64,000 nt of DNA from Paraburkholderia flagellata (GTDB taxonomy: Bacteria > Pseudomonadota > Gammaproteobacteria > Burkholderiales > Burkholderiaceae), in the NCBI RefSeq assembly GCF_021390645.1, contig NZ_JAJEJT010000003.1:992001-1056000 (forward strand), given 5' to 3'. A program made the translations under genes and the position numbers. The notes under the pieces are model-generated. The model made no database searches. It worked only from the letters and a program-made list of their open reading frames with translations, and had not been told where the DNA came from. Positions 8,627 through 18,098 of the stretch are shown here, in pieces (positions within the stretch are counted from its first letter, which is position 1; the number at the start of each line of letters is the position of its first letter).

Positions 8627-9664
8627 ATGAGACGTATCACGCTGGCAGGCGTGCGTATTGCCGCCGCCCTCGCGCTGACCTGCGCGGCCACGAGCAGTTT
8701 TGCCGCCCCCGGCTGGTGCCAGGCGGGGAAAACCGTGAAGCTCGCGCAAATCACCTGGGAAAGCGGCGCACTGATGACCGAAATGGTGCGCACCGTGCTG
8801 GAGAAAGGTTACGGCTGCAAGACCGAAGTCGTGCCAGGCGCCACGGCCGCCACCGAAACCGCACTCACGAAAAACGATCTCCAGGTGTGGGCCGAGCACT
8901 GGACGGGCCGCAGCCCCATCGTCGCGCGCGGCTTGCAGGATGGGAGCGTGAAGCTCGTGGGCGAATTGATTCCCGGCGGCGACAAGGAAGGCTGGTACGT
9001 CCCCGACTACGTGATCAACGGCGACGCAAAGCGCGGCATCAAGCCCATGGCGCCGCAACTGCGCTCGGTCGCGCAACTGCCGCAGTACAAATCCCTCTTC
9101 ACCGACGACGAGGAACCCGGCAAGGGCCGCTTCTACAACTGCCCTGCGGGCTGGGATTGCGAGCGCTTCAACAACCGACTGCTCACGGCCTACAAGCTCG
9201 GCGACGACTACACGAACTTCCGCCCCGGCACCGGCGGCGCGCTCGACGCGGCCATTGCCTCCGCCTACGAGCGCGGCAAGCCCATTCTCTTCTATTACTG
9301 GCAGCCCGCCGGCCTGATGGCGAAGTACCGCTTCGTGCAACTGGAAAGCGCGCCGTATTCCGACGCCTGCTGGAACACCATCGCCGATCCCAAGGGCACG
9401 CCGTGCGCTTCCGCGTTCAAGGTGTCGCATCTGAAGGTCGCGGTCTCCACGCCGTTCTACGATGCCGAACCAGACGCCGTTGCGTTCTTCGGCAAGGTCA
9501 GCGTGCCGCTCGCGCTCGACGAGCAACTGGTCCAGCAAATGCACGACAAGAAGCTCGACGCCTCCACTGTCGCGCGCACGTTCTTCGAGCAGCATCCGGA
9601 AATCTGGAAGCAATGGGTCACGCCGGAAGTCGCGGCGCGCGTGCAGGCTGGCCTGCGCACGTAA
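8627..9664 (+). CDS. Glycine betaine/proline-type ABC transporter substrate-binding protein
   Basis: 345 residues with an N-terminal signal peptide (MRRITLAGVRIAAALALTC, probable cleavage near SFAA), so periplasmic. The OpuAC domain fills the rest: VKLAQITWESGALMTEM, then DLQVWAEHWTG, with the aromatic residues expected for a quaternary-amine cage. Start supported by CTGGAGA about nine bases upstream. First gene of an importer operon with permease, ATPase, MFS and LysR genes in the same direction. Ligand could be glycine betaine, choline, carnitine or proline betaine; sequence alone does not decide. Confidence 0.92.
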   Translation: MRRITLAGVRIAAALALTCAATSSFAAPGWCQAGKTVKLAQITWESGALMTEMVRTVLEKGYGCKTEVVPGATAATETALTKNDLQVWAEHWTGRSPIVARGLQDGSVKLVGELIPGGDKEGWYVPDYVINGDAKRGIKPMAPQLRSVAQLPQYKSLFTDDEEPGKGRFYNCPAGWDCERFNNRLLTAYKLGDDYTNFRPGTGGALDAAIASAYERGKPILFYYWQPAGLMAKYRFVQLESAPYSDACWNTIADPKGTPCASAFKVSHLKVAVSTPFYDAEPDAVAFFGKVSVPLALDEQLVQQMHDKKLDASTVARTFFEQHPEIWKQWVTPEVAARVQAGLRT

Positions 9665-9724
9665 GCCACGACTCCGGCCGCACGACGTTACGCATCACAT
9701 GACACACGCAGAATGAGGCTCACC

Positions 9725-10669
9725 ATGGGATCTCCCTTTCTTCACCTCTCGATCGCCGACTGGGTCAACGACCAGGTCACCGCGTTCGTGCAGCGCTACG
9801 GCGACGCGTTCCACAACTTCAGCGTGCTCATGCTGCGCGACCTGCTCGTGCCGCTCGAAAGCCTGCTGCGCGCAACACCGCCCGTCGTCGTACTCGCCGC
9901 CGTGGGCTTGCTCGGCTGGCATGCGTCGCGGCGCATTGGCGTAGCGCTGCTGTTCGTCGTCCTGCTCTGGCTGATCGGCTGCTTCGGCCTGTGGGACAAG
10001 CTCATGCAGACCTTCGCGCTGATGGTTGTCGCCACGCTCATCTCGGTCGTGCTCGGCGTGCCGCTCGGCATCCTCGCCGCCTCGAGCAGCGGACTGCGCC
10101 GCGTGCTGCTGCCGGTGCTCGACGTGATGCAAACGCTGCCGAGCTTCGTGTACCTCATTCCGGTGCTCATGCTGTTCGGCCTCGGCAAAGTGCCCGCCAT
10201 TCTGGCCACGGTCGTCTATGCGCTGCCGCCGCTCATTCGTTTGACCGATCTCGGCATTCGCCACGTGGATGCGGAAATCGTCGAGGCCGCGCGCGCGTTC
10301 GGCACCACGCGCATGCAATTGCTCTTTGGCGTGCAGTTGCCGCTCGCGCGGCCGAGCATTATGGCCGGTATCAACCAGACCACGATGATGGCGCTTTCCA
10401 TGGTCGTGATCGCCTCGATGATCGGTTCGCGCGGTCTCGGCGAAGACGTGCTCGCGGGCATTCAAACGCTCGATGTGGGCAAGGGCACGCAGGCGGGCGT
10501 CGCCATCGTGATTCTCGCGATCGTGATCGACCGCATCAGCCAGGGCTATGGCCAGGGCCGGCGCACACGTGGCCTCGCGCGCAAGTCGAAGCAGCCCTCG
10601 CGCATTCCGTTTCGCCGCGTTCGCGAACAGGAAAGCGAAAGCGCGCAAGCAGGCAAGGCCGCGACCTGA
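9725..10669 (+). CDS. Glycine betaine/proline-type ABC transporter permease
   Basis: 314 residues, ProW/OpuAB family inner-membrane permease. About six hydrophobic segments follow a cytoplasmic N-terminus of roughly 45 residues. The EAA loop is readable near DAEIVEAARAFGTTRMQLLFGVQLPLARP, which docks on the ATPase. A start four codons earlier (9713) is possible; 9725 is preferred because GAGG sits seven bases before it. The C-terminal 30 residues are Arg/Lys-rich. Located 60 bases after the binding-protein gene. Confidence 0.92.
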   Translation: MGSPFLHLSIADWVNDQVTAFVQRYGDAFHNFSVLMLRDLLVPLESLLRATPPVVVLAAVGLLGWHASRRIGVALLFVVLLWLIGCFGLWDKLMQTFALMVVATLISVVLGVPLGILAASSSGLRRVLLPVLDVMQTLPSFVYLIPVLMLFGLGKVPAILATVVYALPPLIRLTDLGIRHVDAEIVEAARAFGTTRMQLLFGVQLPLARPSIMAGINQTTMMALSMVVIASMIGSRGLGEDVLAGIQTLDVGKGTQAGVAIVILAIVIDRISQGYGQGRRTRGLARKSKQPSRIPFRRVREQESESAQAGKAAT

Positions 10670-10789
10670 CGAGCCAGCCAGCCAGAAAACGAACGCGAAG
10701 GCAAAAGCGCCGGCACAATGGGCGATGCGTGGAAGCAACCCGGCCGGCGCGTCCAGCAAACGCAATGAGCATGCAATGAGGTAATGATC

Positions 10790-11614
10790 ATGAGCGGCAT
10801 CGAAGTCAAGAACGTCTACAAGATCTTCGGCACGCGCGAAGCGGGCCAGCGCGCGCTCGACCTGCTGCGCGGCGGCGCGGGCAAGGCCGAGGTCCTCGAA
10901 AAGACGCGCTGCAACGTGGGGCTCAACGACGTGAGCCTGTCGATTGGTTCGGGCCAGATCTTCGTGATCATGGGCCTTTCGGGCTCGGGCAAGTCCACGC
11001 TGGTGCGTCACTTCAACCGGCTCATCGAGCCGACCGTGGGCGAGATCCTCATCGACGGCAAGGACGTGCTGAAGCTCTCCGACAACGGCCTGCGCGATCT
11101 GCGGCGTTACGGCGTGAGCATGGTGTTCCAAAGCTTCGGACTCCTGCCTCACCAGACGGTGCTCAACAATGCCGCGTATGCGCTTGCCACGCGCGGCGAA
11201 AAGAAGGCGGCGGCACAGGCGAGCGCGCGCGAATGGCTCGGCAAGGTGGGCCTCTCGGGTTATGCGGACCACTATCCCGACGAGCTTTCGGGCGGCATGC
11301 GCCAGCGCGTGGGCCTCGCCCGGGCGCTCGCCGCGAACACCGACGTGCTGCTGATGGACGAAGCGTTCTCGGCGCTCGATCCGCTCATCCGCACCGAAAT
11401 GCAGGACCAGCTGCTCGAACTCCAGGCCACGCTCAAGAAGACGATCGTGTTCATCACGCACGATCTCGACGAAGCGCTGCGGATTGGCAACCAGATCGCC
11501 ATTCTGCGCGACGGGCGCCTCATCCAGTGCGGCACCCCCGACGACATCCTGCACCGCCCCGCCGACGACTACGTGCGGCGCTTCGTCGAGCGCCGCGCCG
11601 GGACCACGCACTAA
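10790..11614 (+). CDS. Glycine betaine/proline-type ABC transporter ATP-binding protein
   Basis: 274 residues if ATG 10790 is used (GAGG eight bases upstream); ATG 10784 in the same frame is too close to that site. Walker [10 protein letters not shown], signature [15 protein letters not shown], Walker [13 protein letters not shown] and the switch His in [10 protein letters not shown] are all intact. Like other ProV/OpuAA proteins it starts with the KNVYKIFG motif and carries an extra helix before Walker A. It lacks the C-terminal CBS pair found in ProV, so osmosensing through that module is unlikely. Confidence 0.93.
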   Translation: MSGIEVKNVYKIFGTREAGQRALDLLRGGAGKAEVLEKTRCNVGLNDVSLSIGSGQIFVIMGLSGSGKSTLVRHFNRLIEPTVGEILIDGKDVLKLSDNGLRDLRRYGVSMVFQSFGLLPHQTVLNNAAYALATRGEKKAAAQASAREWLGKVGLSGYADHYPDELSGGMRQRVGLARALAANTDVLLMDEAFSALDPLIRTEMQDQLLELQATLKKTIVFITHDLDEALRIGNQIAILRDGRLIQCGTPDDILHRPADDYVRRFVERRAGTTH

Positions 11615-11621
11615 GCCGTAG

Positions 11622-12788
11622 ATGCGGGCGCTCATCGGCCTGCTGGGCGGCTATACGATCCTCGTTTGCGGGAACAGCCTCCTCACGACGCTGATCTCGC
11701 TGCGCATGCTGCACGGCGAGCGCACCGCGCTCGCCGTCGGTCTTGTGCAATCGTGCTACTACGTCGGCTTCATCGTGGGCGCGCTGGGACTTGGGCCCAT
11801 CGTCGGGCGCATCGGGCCGCAGCGCGCCTTCATCGGCTTCGGCGCGCTCGCAGCGCTTGCGGCGCTCGGCTATCTCTCCTTCGATTCCCCTGATGTTTGG
11901 GCCGTGCTGCGGCTCATCACCGGCTTCAGCATGGTCGGCGTATTCACGTCGATCGAAAGCGGCGTGAATGGCGCCGTGCCCAACGAGCGGCGCGGGCGTG
12001 CGTTCGCGCTCTATCTCGTGCTCACATATCTCGGCGTGAGCGCCGGGCAGTTCCTGCTGGGTCTTGGCGCGCCCGGCGGCATTTTCGAACACGCGCTGGT
12101 GAATGGCTTGTTCGTGGCCGCGCTCATTCCGGTGGCGTTGATCGGCGAGTGGCAATCGGGCGAAGCTCCACTGCCTGCGGCCACGCCACCGGCTTCCGCG
12201 CTCGGCACGCCCAAGCGCCCCACGCTGCTGCTCGACGGCCTGCGCGAACTGCACCGCGTCGCGCCGCGAAGCGTGCCGGCCTGCATTGGCGCGGGGCTGC
12301 TTTCCAGCGCGTTTTATGCGCTCACGCCGGTGTATCTCGCGCGCATCGGTTATCCGGCCGGCAGCATTTCGCGCGCCATGGGCGTTGTGCTGATCGGGGC
12401 ACTGCTTTCGCAATGGCCCGTGGGACGGCTCTCCGACCGCCTCGGGCGGCGCGCCACGCTCGGCCTGATCTCGCTCGTCTCCGCGTTCGCGGCCGCGGCG
12501 CTCGCCATCCTGCGCGCGCCGGCTTTCGTCGATACGCTGCTCTTTCTCTATGTCGCGCTCACCTTCACGCTGTACGGCGTGATCGTCTCCGACGTGAACG
12601 ACCGGGTCGATCAGGCCCGGCGCGTGCAGACGAGCGCGACGCTGCTGCTCGTTTTCTCGCTCGGCGGCGCAGCCGGTCCTACCGTCGCTTCGTTGTTCAT
12701 GCGTCTTTTGGGGGCGGGTGGCCTCTATGTGTTCGCACTCGTCGTCACCCTTGCGCTCGCCGCACTTGCGCGTGCGCGGGGCACCTGA
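11622..12788 (+). CDS. MFS transporter, YcaD-like
   Basis: 388 residues with about 12 hydrophobic helices. The loop GPIVGRIGPQRAFIG after helix 2 and GRLSDRLGRRATLG after helix 8 are the MFS signature repeats. It begins seven bases after the ATPase stop and is surely in the betaine-type operon. Such YcaD-like carriers often accompany quaternary-amine genes; direction and substrate are unknown. The start at 11622 has no strong ribosome site and may depend on translational coupling. Confidence 0.88.
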   Translation: MRALIGLLGGYTILVCGNSLLTTLISLRMLHGERTALAVGLVQSCYYVGFIVGALGLGPIVGRIGPQRAFIGFGALAALAALGYLSFDSPDVWAVLRLITGFSMVGVFTSIESGVNGAVPNERRGRAFALYLVLTYLGVSAGQFLLGLGAPGGIFEHALVNGLFVAALIPVALIGEWQSGEAPLPAATPPASALGTPKRPTLLLDGLRELHRVAPRSVPACIGAGLLSSAFYALTPVYLARIGYPAGSISRAMGVVLIGALLSQWPVGRLSDRLGRRATLGLISLVSAFAAAALAILRAPAFVDTLLFLYVALTFTLYGVIVSDVNDRVDQARRVQTSATLLLVFSLGGAAGPTVASLFMRLLGAGGLYVFALVVTLALAALARARGT

Positions 12789-12866
12789 ATGGCGGTGCGG
12801 GCCGGTATACTGCGTCGTTTGCATGAGGCGTCATTTCGAGATGGCGCCTGGAGCGAGGAGACGACC

Positions 12867-13757
12867 TTGAAGCGAAAGATGCCGGCGCTGAACGCCCTGA
12901 AGGCGTTCGAGGCGGCAGGCACGAGCGGCAGCTTCACCCGCGCCGCCGAGCAGCTGAACGTGACGCAGAGCGCGGTGAGCCGCCAGGTGCGTCAGTTGGA
13001 GGAACAGCTTGGGGAGGCGCTGCTCGAGCGCCATCACCACCGGCTCGAACTGACCGACGCCGGGCGCGCGCTGCTGCGCACGCTCCAGCAGTCGTTCGAC
13101 CGCATCGAATTGACGGTGCGCACGATCCAGCAGAAGAGCGACCTCAACCGCCTGCGCGTGAACGCGCCGCCCACCTTCGCGAGCCGCTGGCTCGTGCCGC
13201 GCCTCACGCGCCTGCGCGCGCGCCATCCTGAGCTCGAGCTTAGCCTCACGACGCATCTGCAGGACAGCCTTGCCGATTCGACGGCGCTGGACTGCGCGAT
13301 CCGCTTTGGCGACGGCGAATGGGAAGGCCTCGACAGCTCGCTGCTGATGCACGAGTCGCACATTGCGGTATGCGCGCCCGCACTGCTCGCGCAAGGTCCC
13401 ATCGACCTCACGAAGCAAACCTTGCTGCACGTGCTCGCGGGCGACAACCAGCGCTATCTCACGTGGCGGCACTGGCTCGACGCGGCGCGCATCGAGGACG
13501 TGGACACCTCGGGCGGTTACGAATTCGACCTGCTCGATCACGCAATCCGCGCGGCTATCGAAGGGCTTGGCGTGACGATGGCCGACCGCCACATGATCGA
13601 GCACGAGCTGGCCCACGGCCTGCTCGCGCCCGTGCGCGACATCCACGTGGACGGCCGGCAGTCATACTGGTTCGTCGTGCGGCCCGAACAGAAGGCTTCG
13701 AAGCCGCTCAAGCTTTTCCGGCAATGGATTCAGGACGAAATCGCCGCCATGCCCTGA
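12867..13757 (+). CDS. LysR-family regulator, GcvA-like
   Basis: 296 residues from TTG 12867, chosen because GAGGAG lies seven bases upstream; the alternatives are ATG 12879 and an unlikely longer start. The HTH reads LNALKAFEAAGTSGSFTRAAEQLNVTQSAVSRQVRQLE. The effector domain starts near LNRLRVNAPPTFASRWLVPRL, the hallmark of GcvA-type LysR proteins. It follows the MFS gene by about 80 bases in the same direction and probably regulates the upstream transport operon. Its 3-prime end overlaps the convergent GMC gene by 28 bases. Confidence 0.9.
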   Translation: MKRKMPALNALKAFEAAGTSGSFTRAAEQLNVTQSAVSRQVRQLEEQLGEALLERHHHRLELTDAGRALLRTLQQSFDRIELTVRTIQQKSDLNRLRVNAPPTFASRWLVPRLTRLRARHPELELSLTTHLQDSLADSTALDCAIRFGDGEWEGLDSSLLMHESHIAVCAPALLAQGPIDLTKQTLLHVLAGDNQRYLTWRHWLDAARIEDVDTSGGYEFDLLDHAIRAAIEGLGVTMADRHMIEHELAHGLLAPVRDIHVDGRQSYWFVVRPEQKASKPLKLFRQWIQDEIAAMP

Positions 13758-15406
13758 TGGCTCCGCGCGACAGCCTTCGCGGCAATGGCCTGATCCGCGT
13801 CTTCCAGAATCAGGTCCGCGCCCTTTTCCGCGACCATCATCGTTGGCGCGTTGGTGTTGCCCGATGTGATATTTGGAAAGATTGATGCATCCACTACGCG
13901 CAAGCCTTCGATGCCATGTACGCGCAGACGCGCGTCCACGACCGCCGTGCGCGGATCGGGCCCCATCGCGCAGGTGCCGCACAGGTGATAGATCGAGCCG
14001 CTTTGCTCACGGAAAAACTTGAGCATGCTCGCGTCGTCGGTCACTTCACCGGCAGGCGTCACCTCGGCTTCGGTGATTGCCTGCAGCGCGCGCGCCGTCA
14101 TCAGCTTGCGCACGAGGCGGCTGCCCGCGATCGCCTCGTCGCGGTCCTTCTGCGTCGAGAGATAGTTGCCGCGAATTTTCGGCGCGTCTTCCACGTTCGC
14201 CGAGGCGATCTCCACCGAGCCGCGGCTCGTGGGCCGGCACGGATTGAAGCAGACGAGAAACCCGGAGTACGGCTCGGGCGTGAGCTGCGCCCGATTTGAC
14301 TTAGGAATCCGATACGACAGCGGATTGAAGTACACCTGCATGTTCGGATGCGCCTCGTCCTGAGTCGTGCGGAAGAAACCGCCCGACTGGTTCACGCTCA
14401 TCGAGAACGGTCCCTTACGCTTGAACACATATTGCAGGCCGAACTTGAGCTTGCCTGTCCAGCTGCTGAACGCGTCGTTGAGCGTCTTCACGCGCGAGCG
14501 GTAGTAGAAGCTCACGCACAGGTGATCCTGCAGATTCTGCCCCACCGCAGGCAGCTCGCGCACCACCTCGATGCCGTGCTTCGCGAGCAGCGCGCGCGGG
14601 CCCACGCCCGAAAGCTGCAGCAGCTTCGGCGAATCGACCGCGCCAGCCGCGACGATCACTTCGCGATTCGCCTGGAACGTGCGCTTTACGCCTTGCTGAA
14701 CGATCTCCACGCCAACGGCGCGTTGCTTGCCCTCGTCGAACAGCACACGCGTGGCGCGCGCATGATGCTCGATCTTCAGGTTCGAGCGCGGCCCCGCGCG
14801 ATGCAGATAGGCCACGCTGCTCGAATCGCGCTTGCCGTCGCGCGTATTCACATCGTAGATGCCCACGCCTTCGAGCCGTGCGCCGTTGAAGTCGTCGTTG
14901 CGCTCGTAGCCCAGCTGCGTGCAGCCTTCGACAAAGGTACGACAGACCGGATGCGCACCCTCCTTCATCGGCGTGATGCGCACCGGGCCGTTCGCGCCGT
15001 GCCAGGGCGTGTCGCCCAGCGGATGCGACTCGAGCTTGCGGAAGTACGGCAGCACTTCCTGGTACGACCAGCCCGCATTGCCCGCGGCGGCCCAGTCGTC
15101 GTAGTCGCGCGCGGCGCCGCGCACGTAGATCATCGCGTTGATCGCGCCCGAGCCGCCCTGCACCTTGCCGCGCGGCGCATAGATCTGCCGGCCGGCAAGC
15201 TCCGGCTCCGGCTCGCTGTAATACATCCAGTTGTACTGCTTGTTGTAGTACAGCTTGGCGAAGCCGATCGGGATCTTGAACCAGAACGAATCGTCAGGAC
15301 CGCCCGCTTCGAGCAGCAGCACCGAATGACGGCCGGAAGCGGAGAGCCGTTCCGCGAGAATGCAACCCGCCGAACCGGCGCCGACGATGATGTAGTCGTA
15401 GTTCAT
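13730..15406 (-). CDS. GMC-family FAD oxidoreductase (choline dehydrogenase-like)
   Basis: 558 residues. FAD-binding GAGSAG lies at residues 9-14 (start MNYDYIIV), the GMC signature near [19 protein letters not shown], and catalytic His in [11 protein letters not shown] with the partner in NTNAPTMM close to the end. The start at 15406 is 17 bases after the dehydratase stop; the frame is open further upstream but inside the neighbouring gene. GMC enzymes oxidise primary alcohols or sugars. As last gene of the fucU operon it may act on a sugar rather than choline, which is inference. Confidence 0.9.
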   Translation of the reverse strand: MNYDYIIVGAGSAGCILAERLSASGRHSVLLLEAGGPDDSFWFKIPIGFAKLYYNKQYNWMYYSEPEPELAGRQIYAPRGKVQGGSGAINAMIYVRGAARDYDDWAAAGNAGWSYQEVLPYFRKLESHPLGDTPWHGANGPVRITPMKEGAHPVCRTFVEGCTQLGYERNDDFNGARLEGVGIYDVNTRDGKRDSSSVAYLHRAGPRSNLKIEHHARATRVLFDEGKQRAVGVEIVQQGVKRTFQANREVIVAAGAVDSPKLLQLSGVGPRALLAKHGIEVVRELPAVGQNLQDHLCVSFYYRSRVKTLNDAFSSWTGKLKFGLQYVFKRKGPFSMSVNQSGGFFRTTQDEAHPNMQVYFNPLSYRIPKSNRAQLTPEPYSGFLVCFNPCRPTSRGSVEIASANVEDAPKIRGNYLSTQKDRDEAIAGSRLVRKLMTARALQAITEAEVTPAGEVTDDASMLKFFREQSGSIYHLCGTCAMGPDPRTAVVDARLRVHGIEGLRVVDASIFPNITSGNTNAPTMMVAEKGADLILEDADQAIAAKAVARSHQGMAAISS

Positions 15407-15423
15407 CTGTGTGCTCCGGCAGA

Positions 15424-16641
15424 TCAGCCGCGTGCAGGCGAGGTGTCGCGCACGTCGGCGGGCTGGCTCGCCATCTGCAGATGCAGACGCTTGCCCGTAT
15501 AGGGCGAGTGCGCGCGCACGACGTCCATATTGAGTTCGACGCCGAGACCGGGCGCCTTCGAGGGAATGATGTAGCCGTCTTCCCACTGAATGGGCTGCTT
15601 GAGCACTTGCGCGTGGAAACCATCCCACGTGCCGATGCTCTCCTGAATCAGGAAGTTCGGCGTGCAGGCCGCGAGCTGAATGCTCGCCGCCGCGCCAATG
15701 GGCCCGTTGTAGAGATGCGGCGCGATCTGTGCGTAATGCACTTCCGCCAGGGTGGCGATCTTCTTCGCTTCGAGCAGGCCGCCCACGCGCGCAACGTTCA
15801 ATTGCAGAATCGACGCACCGCCCGCCTGCAAGAGCTTGTGGAATTCGTATTTCGTGGTGAGGCGCTCGCCCGTGGCAATGGGAATCGACGTGTGCTTCGC
15901 GACATTGGCGACGGCCTCTTCCTGCCCCGGCGGCACTGGCTCTTCGAACCACAGCGGGTCGTATTTTTCGAGCCGCTTCGCGAGCCGGATCGCCGAAGAA
16001 GGCACCATCTGGCCGTGCGTGCCGAACAGCAGGTCGGCCTTGCTGCCAACCGCTTCACGTACCTTGCGGCAGAACGTTTCGCAGCGGTCGAGCACTTCGA
16101 GCGAGAGCTGGTGTCCCGAGTAGGCCGTATACGGACCCGCCGGGTCGAACTTGACCGCGGTGAAGCCGCGCTTCACATTCTCGGCCGCGCATTCTGCGGC
16201 GAGGTCCGGGTCATCGTAATCGTATTCGCCTTTCGCGTTCTTCGGGTACAGGTAGGTGTACGAACGAAGACGCTCATTCACCATGCCGCCGAGCAGCGCG
16301 TACACGGGCTTGTCCGCCGCCTTGCCGATGATGTCCCAGCACGCCATTTCGAGGCCGCTCACGATGCCCATCATCGTGAGGTCCGGGCGCTGCGTGAAGC
16401 CGCTCGAGTACGCCTCGCGGAACAGGCGCTCGACACGATGCGGGTCGTGGTCGAGCAGGTAGCGCGTGAAGACGTCTTCGATTGCGGGCACCATCACGTC
16501 GGGGTGGAACGTGGCGGCGTAGATTTCGCCCACGCCCTCAATGCCACAATCCGTTTTCAACGTGACGAAGATCCAGTACATGCCGCCGAGATGAGGAGGA
16601 GGCACCGCAACGACGTGCGTTTCAATTGCAACGACTTTCAT
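15424..16641 (-). CDS. Enolase-superfamily (mandelate racemase/muconate lactonizing family) dehydratase
   Basis: 405 residues. N-terminal capping domain to about residue 125, then the TIM barrel. Metal-site carboxylates are visible in WFEEPVPP and ATGERL. The strand-2 motif is KFDPAGPYTAY and the strand-3 position reads LLFGTHGQM instead of the usual DxN, while APHLYNGPI provides a likely catalytic His. This belongs to the sugar-acid dehydratase part of the family (galactonate-like), which removes water from an aldonate to give a 2-keto-3-deoxy acid. It is shorter than L-fuconate dehydratase and lacks its KxK motif. Tightly packed between the MFS and GMC genes. Confidence 0.88.
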   Translation of the reverse strand: MKVVAIETHVVAVPPPHLGGMYWIFVTLKTDCGIEGVGEIYAATFHPDVMVPAIEDVFTRYLLDHDPHRVERLFREAYSSGFTQRPDLTMMGIVSGLEMACWDIIGKAADKPVYALLGGMVNERLRSYTYLYPKNAKGEYDYDDPDLAAECAAENVKRGFTAVKFDPAGPYTAYSGHQLSLEVLDRCETFCRKVREAVGSKADLLFGTHGQMVPSSAIRLAKRLEKYDPLWFEEPVPPGQEEAVANVAKHTSIPIATGERLTTKYEFHKLLQAGGASILQLNVARVGGLLEAKKIATLAEVHYAQIAPHLYNGPIGAAASIQLAACTPNFLIQESIGTWDGFHAQVLKQPIQWEDGYIIPSKAPGLGVELNMDVVRAHSPYTGKRLHLQMASQPADVRDTSPARG

Positions 16642-16654
16642 GGTTCAGGCTGTT

Positions 16655-17983
16655 TCAGGCAGGTTTGGAGTGGGTCATGCGCTTGAGCACGAGCGCAGCG
16701 ATACCGCCGAGCGTGCCGATGGCGGCCACATAGGCGAAATAGATCTGATAGCCGAGCATGCCTGCGTAGTGCTCGGTGATATAGCCGTTCACGAGCGGCA
16801 GGAAGATGTCCGAGGAATAGCCGATCAGCGAAACGAGACCAATGGCGAGGCCCGTTATGCGCATGGGAATCGCACAGTAGTCGAGCAGCGTCCAGTAGAG
16901 GCCGCGAATCGCGTACGTCATGAGGCCGATGAACAGCACCACCGCGCCGAGCAGCGCCATGTTGCGCAGCGCGGGCAGCAGGATCAGGCCGATCAGACCC
17001 GCGACGGCGAGGAACAGCGCCCAGATCAGCACGCGGAGATTCGAGAGGCGGTCGCCGAGAAAGCCGCCGCCAATGCCGCCGATGGGACGCATCCAGAGCT
17101 TCGCGGTGGTGACCATGCCCGCAGCCACGACGCTCATATGCATCTCGCCTTGCTGGAGATACGCGGAGAAACTGTAGGTCGCCCAGAAGATCTGATAGCC
17201 GCAGAACACCACGGCCGCCATCAGCCAGAGTTGCGGAATCGAAGCGAGCGTCGCGAGATCGCGCCAAAGCGAACCATTGGCATTCGCCTCGGCCGACTTG
17301 CTTTCGGCCTGCGCGGGCGCGGGATCCTTGAAGAAGCTCATCAATGCGCCGAGCGCGATACACGTGAAGGAGTACAGATAGATCACGTGACGCAGGCCCG
17401 CCGCATCACCGCGTCCCGAACCGGTCGCGGCGGCGAAGAGCGCGAGCGCCGCGGTGGCGAGCAGTGCCTCGACGAGCCCGCGTCCGCCGTCGAGCAGCCC
17501 GAAGAACCGCCCCTGTTCATTCGCCGCCGCGATCATGCGCACGCGCTTGAGCACCGAGGCCCAGAACGTGAGGCCGGTGGTGATGCCCCAGCAGCAAAAG
17601 ATCACGAGCAGTGCATGGAACGACGGCGCCGTGGAGTACCAAAGGCCCAGCGCCCCAGTGCCGATCAGCGAGAAGCAGATCAACAGACGCGGCGCGACAC
17701 GGTCGGCGAGCCAGCCGCTCGGCAGATAGCACACGAAGAACACGATGCCGAGCACCGAGTAGAGATAGCCGAGCTGTGCGTTATCGATATGCAGGACATC
17801 GAGCATCGTGGTCTGGTAGACCTGACGCAGATACAGCAGCGGATAGATGCCGCCCGCGGCGAGCACGAGCAGCAGCAATTGCACGTAGCGCTGCATGGAG
17901 CCTGAAGCAGTGGGCGCGAGCGATGCGGTATCGGCGCGCGTCAAGCTGGCCTCCGCATCGGGCTTTACGATGGACTTCTGCAT
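16655..17983 (-). CDS. MFS transporter of the sugar-acid operon
   Basis: 442 residues with a 30-residue polar N-terminus and about 12 hydrophobic helices. MFS signature loops are SGWLADRVAPRLL after helix 2 and GGFLGDRLSNLRVL after helix 8. The central cytoplasmic loop (about 215-245) is Ala/Glu/Ser-rich. It lies 13 bases before the dehydratase gene, so it most likely imports the sugar or sugar acid consumed by that operon. Resembles YihN-like carriers; exact substrate unknown. Confidence 0.9.
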   Translation of the reverse strand: MQKSIVKPDAEASLTRADTASLAPTASGSMQRYVQLLLLVLAAGGIYPLLYLRQVYQTTMLDVLHIDNAQLGYLYSVLGIVFFVCYLPSGWLADRVAPRLLICFSLIGTGALGLWYSTAPSFHALLVIFCCWGITTGLTFWASVLKRVRMIAAANEQGRFFGLLDGGRGLVEALLATAALALFAAATGSGRGDAAGLRHVIYLYSFTCIALGALMSFFKDPAPAQAESKSAEANANGSLWRDLATLASIPQLWLMAAVVFCGYQIFWATYSFSAYLQQGEMHMSVVAAGMVTTAKLWMRPIGGIGGGFLGDRLSNLRVLIWALFLAVAGLIGLILLPALRNMALLGAVVLFIGLMTYAIRGLYWTLLDYCAIPMRITGLAIGLVSLIGYSSDIFLPLVNGYITEHYAGMLGYQIYFAYVAAIGTLGGIAALVLKRMTHSKPA

Positions 17984-18046
17984 GATTGTCTCCTGACGCC
18001 GGCGCGCGGTCGGTTGCCGGCGCGAGGCGTTCTTTTCTTCATCTGT

Positions 18047-18068
18047 GGCGCCCGTTGCGAGGGGCGCC
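18047..18068. other. Intergenic hairpin between the aldA-like and MFS genes
   Basis: GGCGCCC-N8-GGGCGCC forms a 7-bp stem in the 115-base gap. No T-run follows on either strand, so a terminator is unlikely; it may adjust mRNA stability between the two halves of the operon. Confidence 0.3.
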
Positions 18069-18098
18069 GTTCCGGCGATTAATCAGTATGTCGAATAA

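Noticed and set aside
9695..11635. 646-residue minus-strand frame opposite the ABC permease and ATPase genes
   Set aside because: Antisense of two clearly conserved genes; low-complexity basic/His-rich sequence with no domain.
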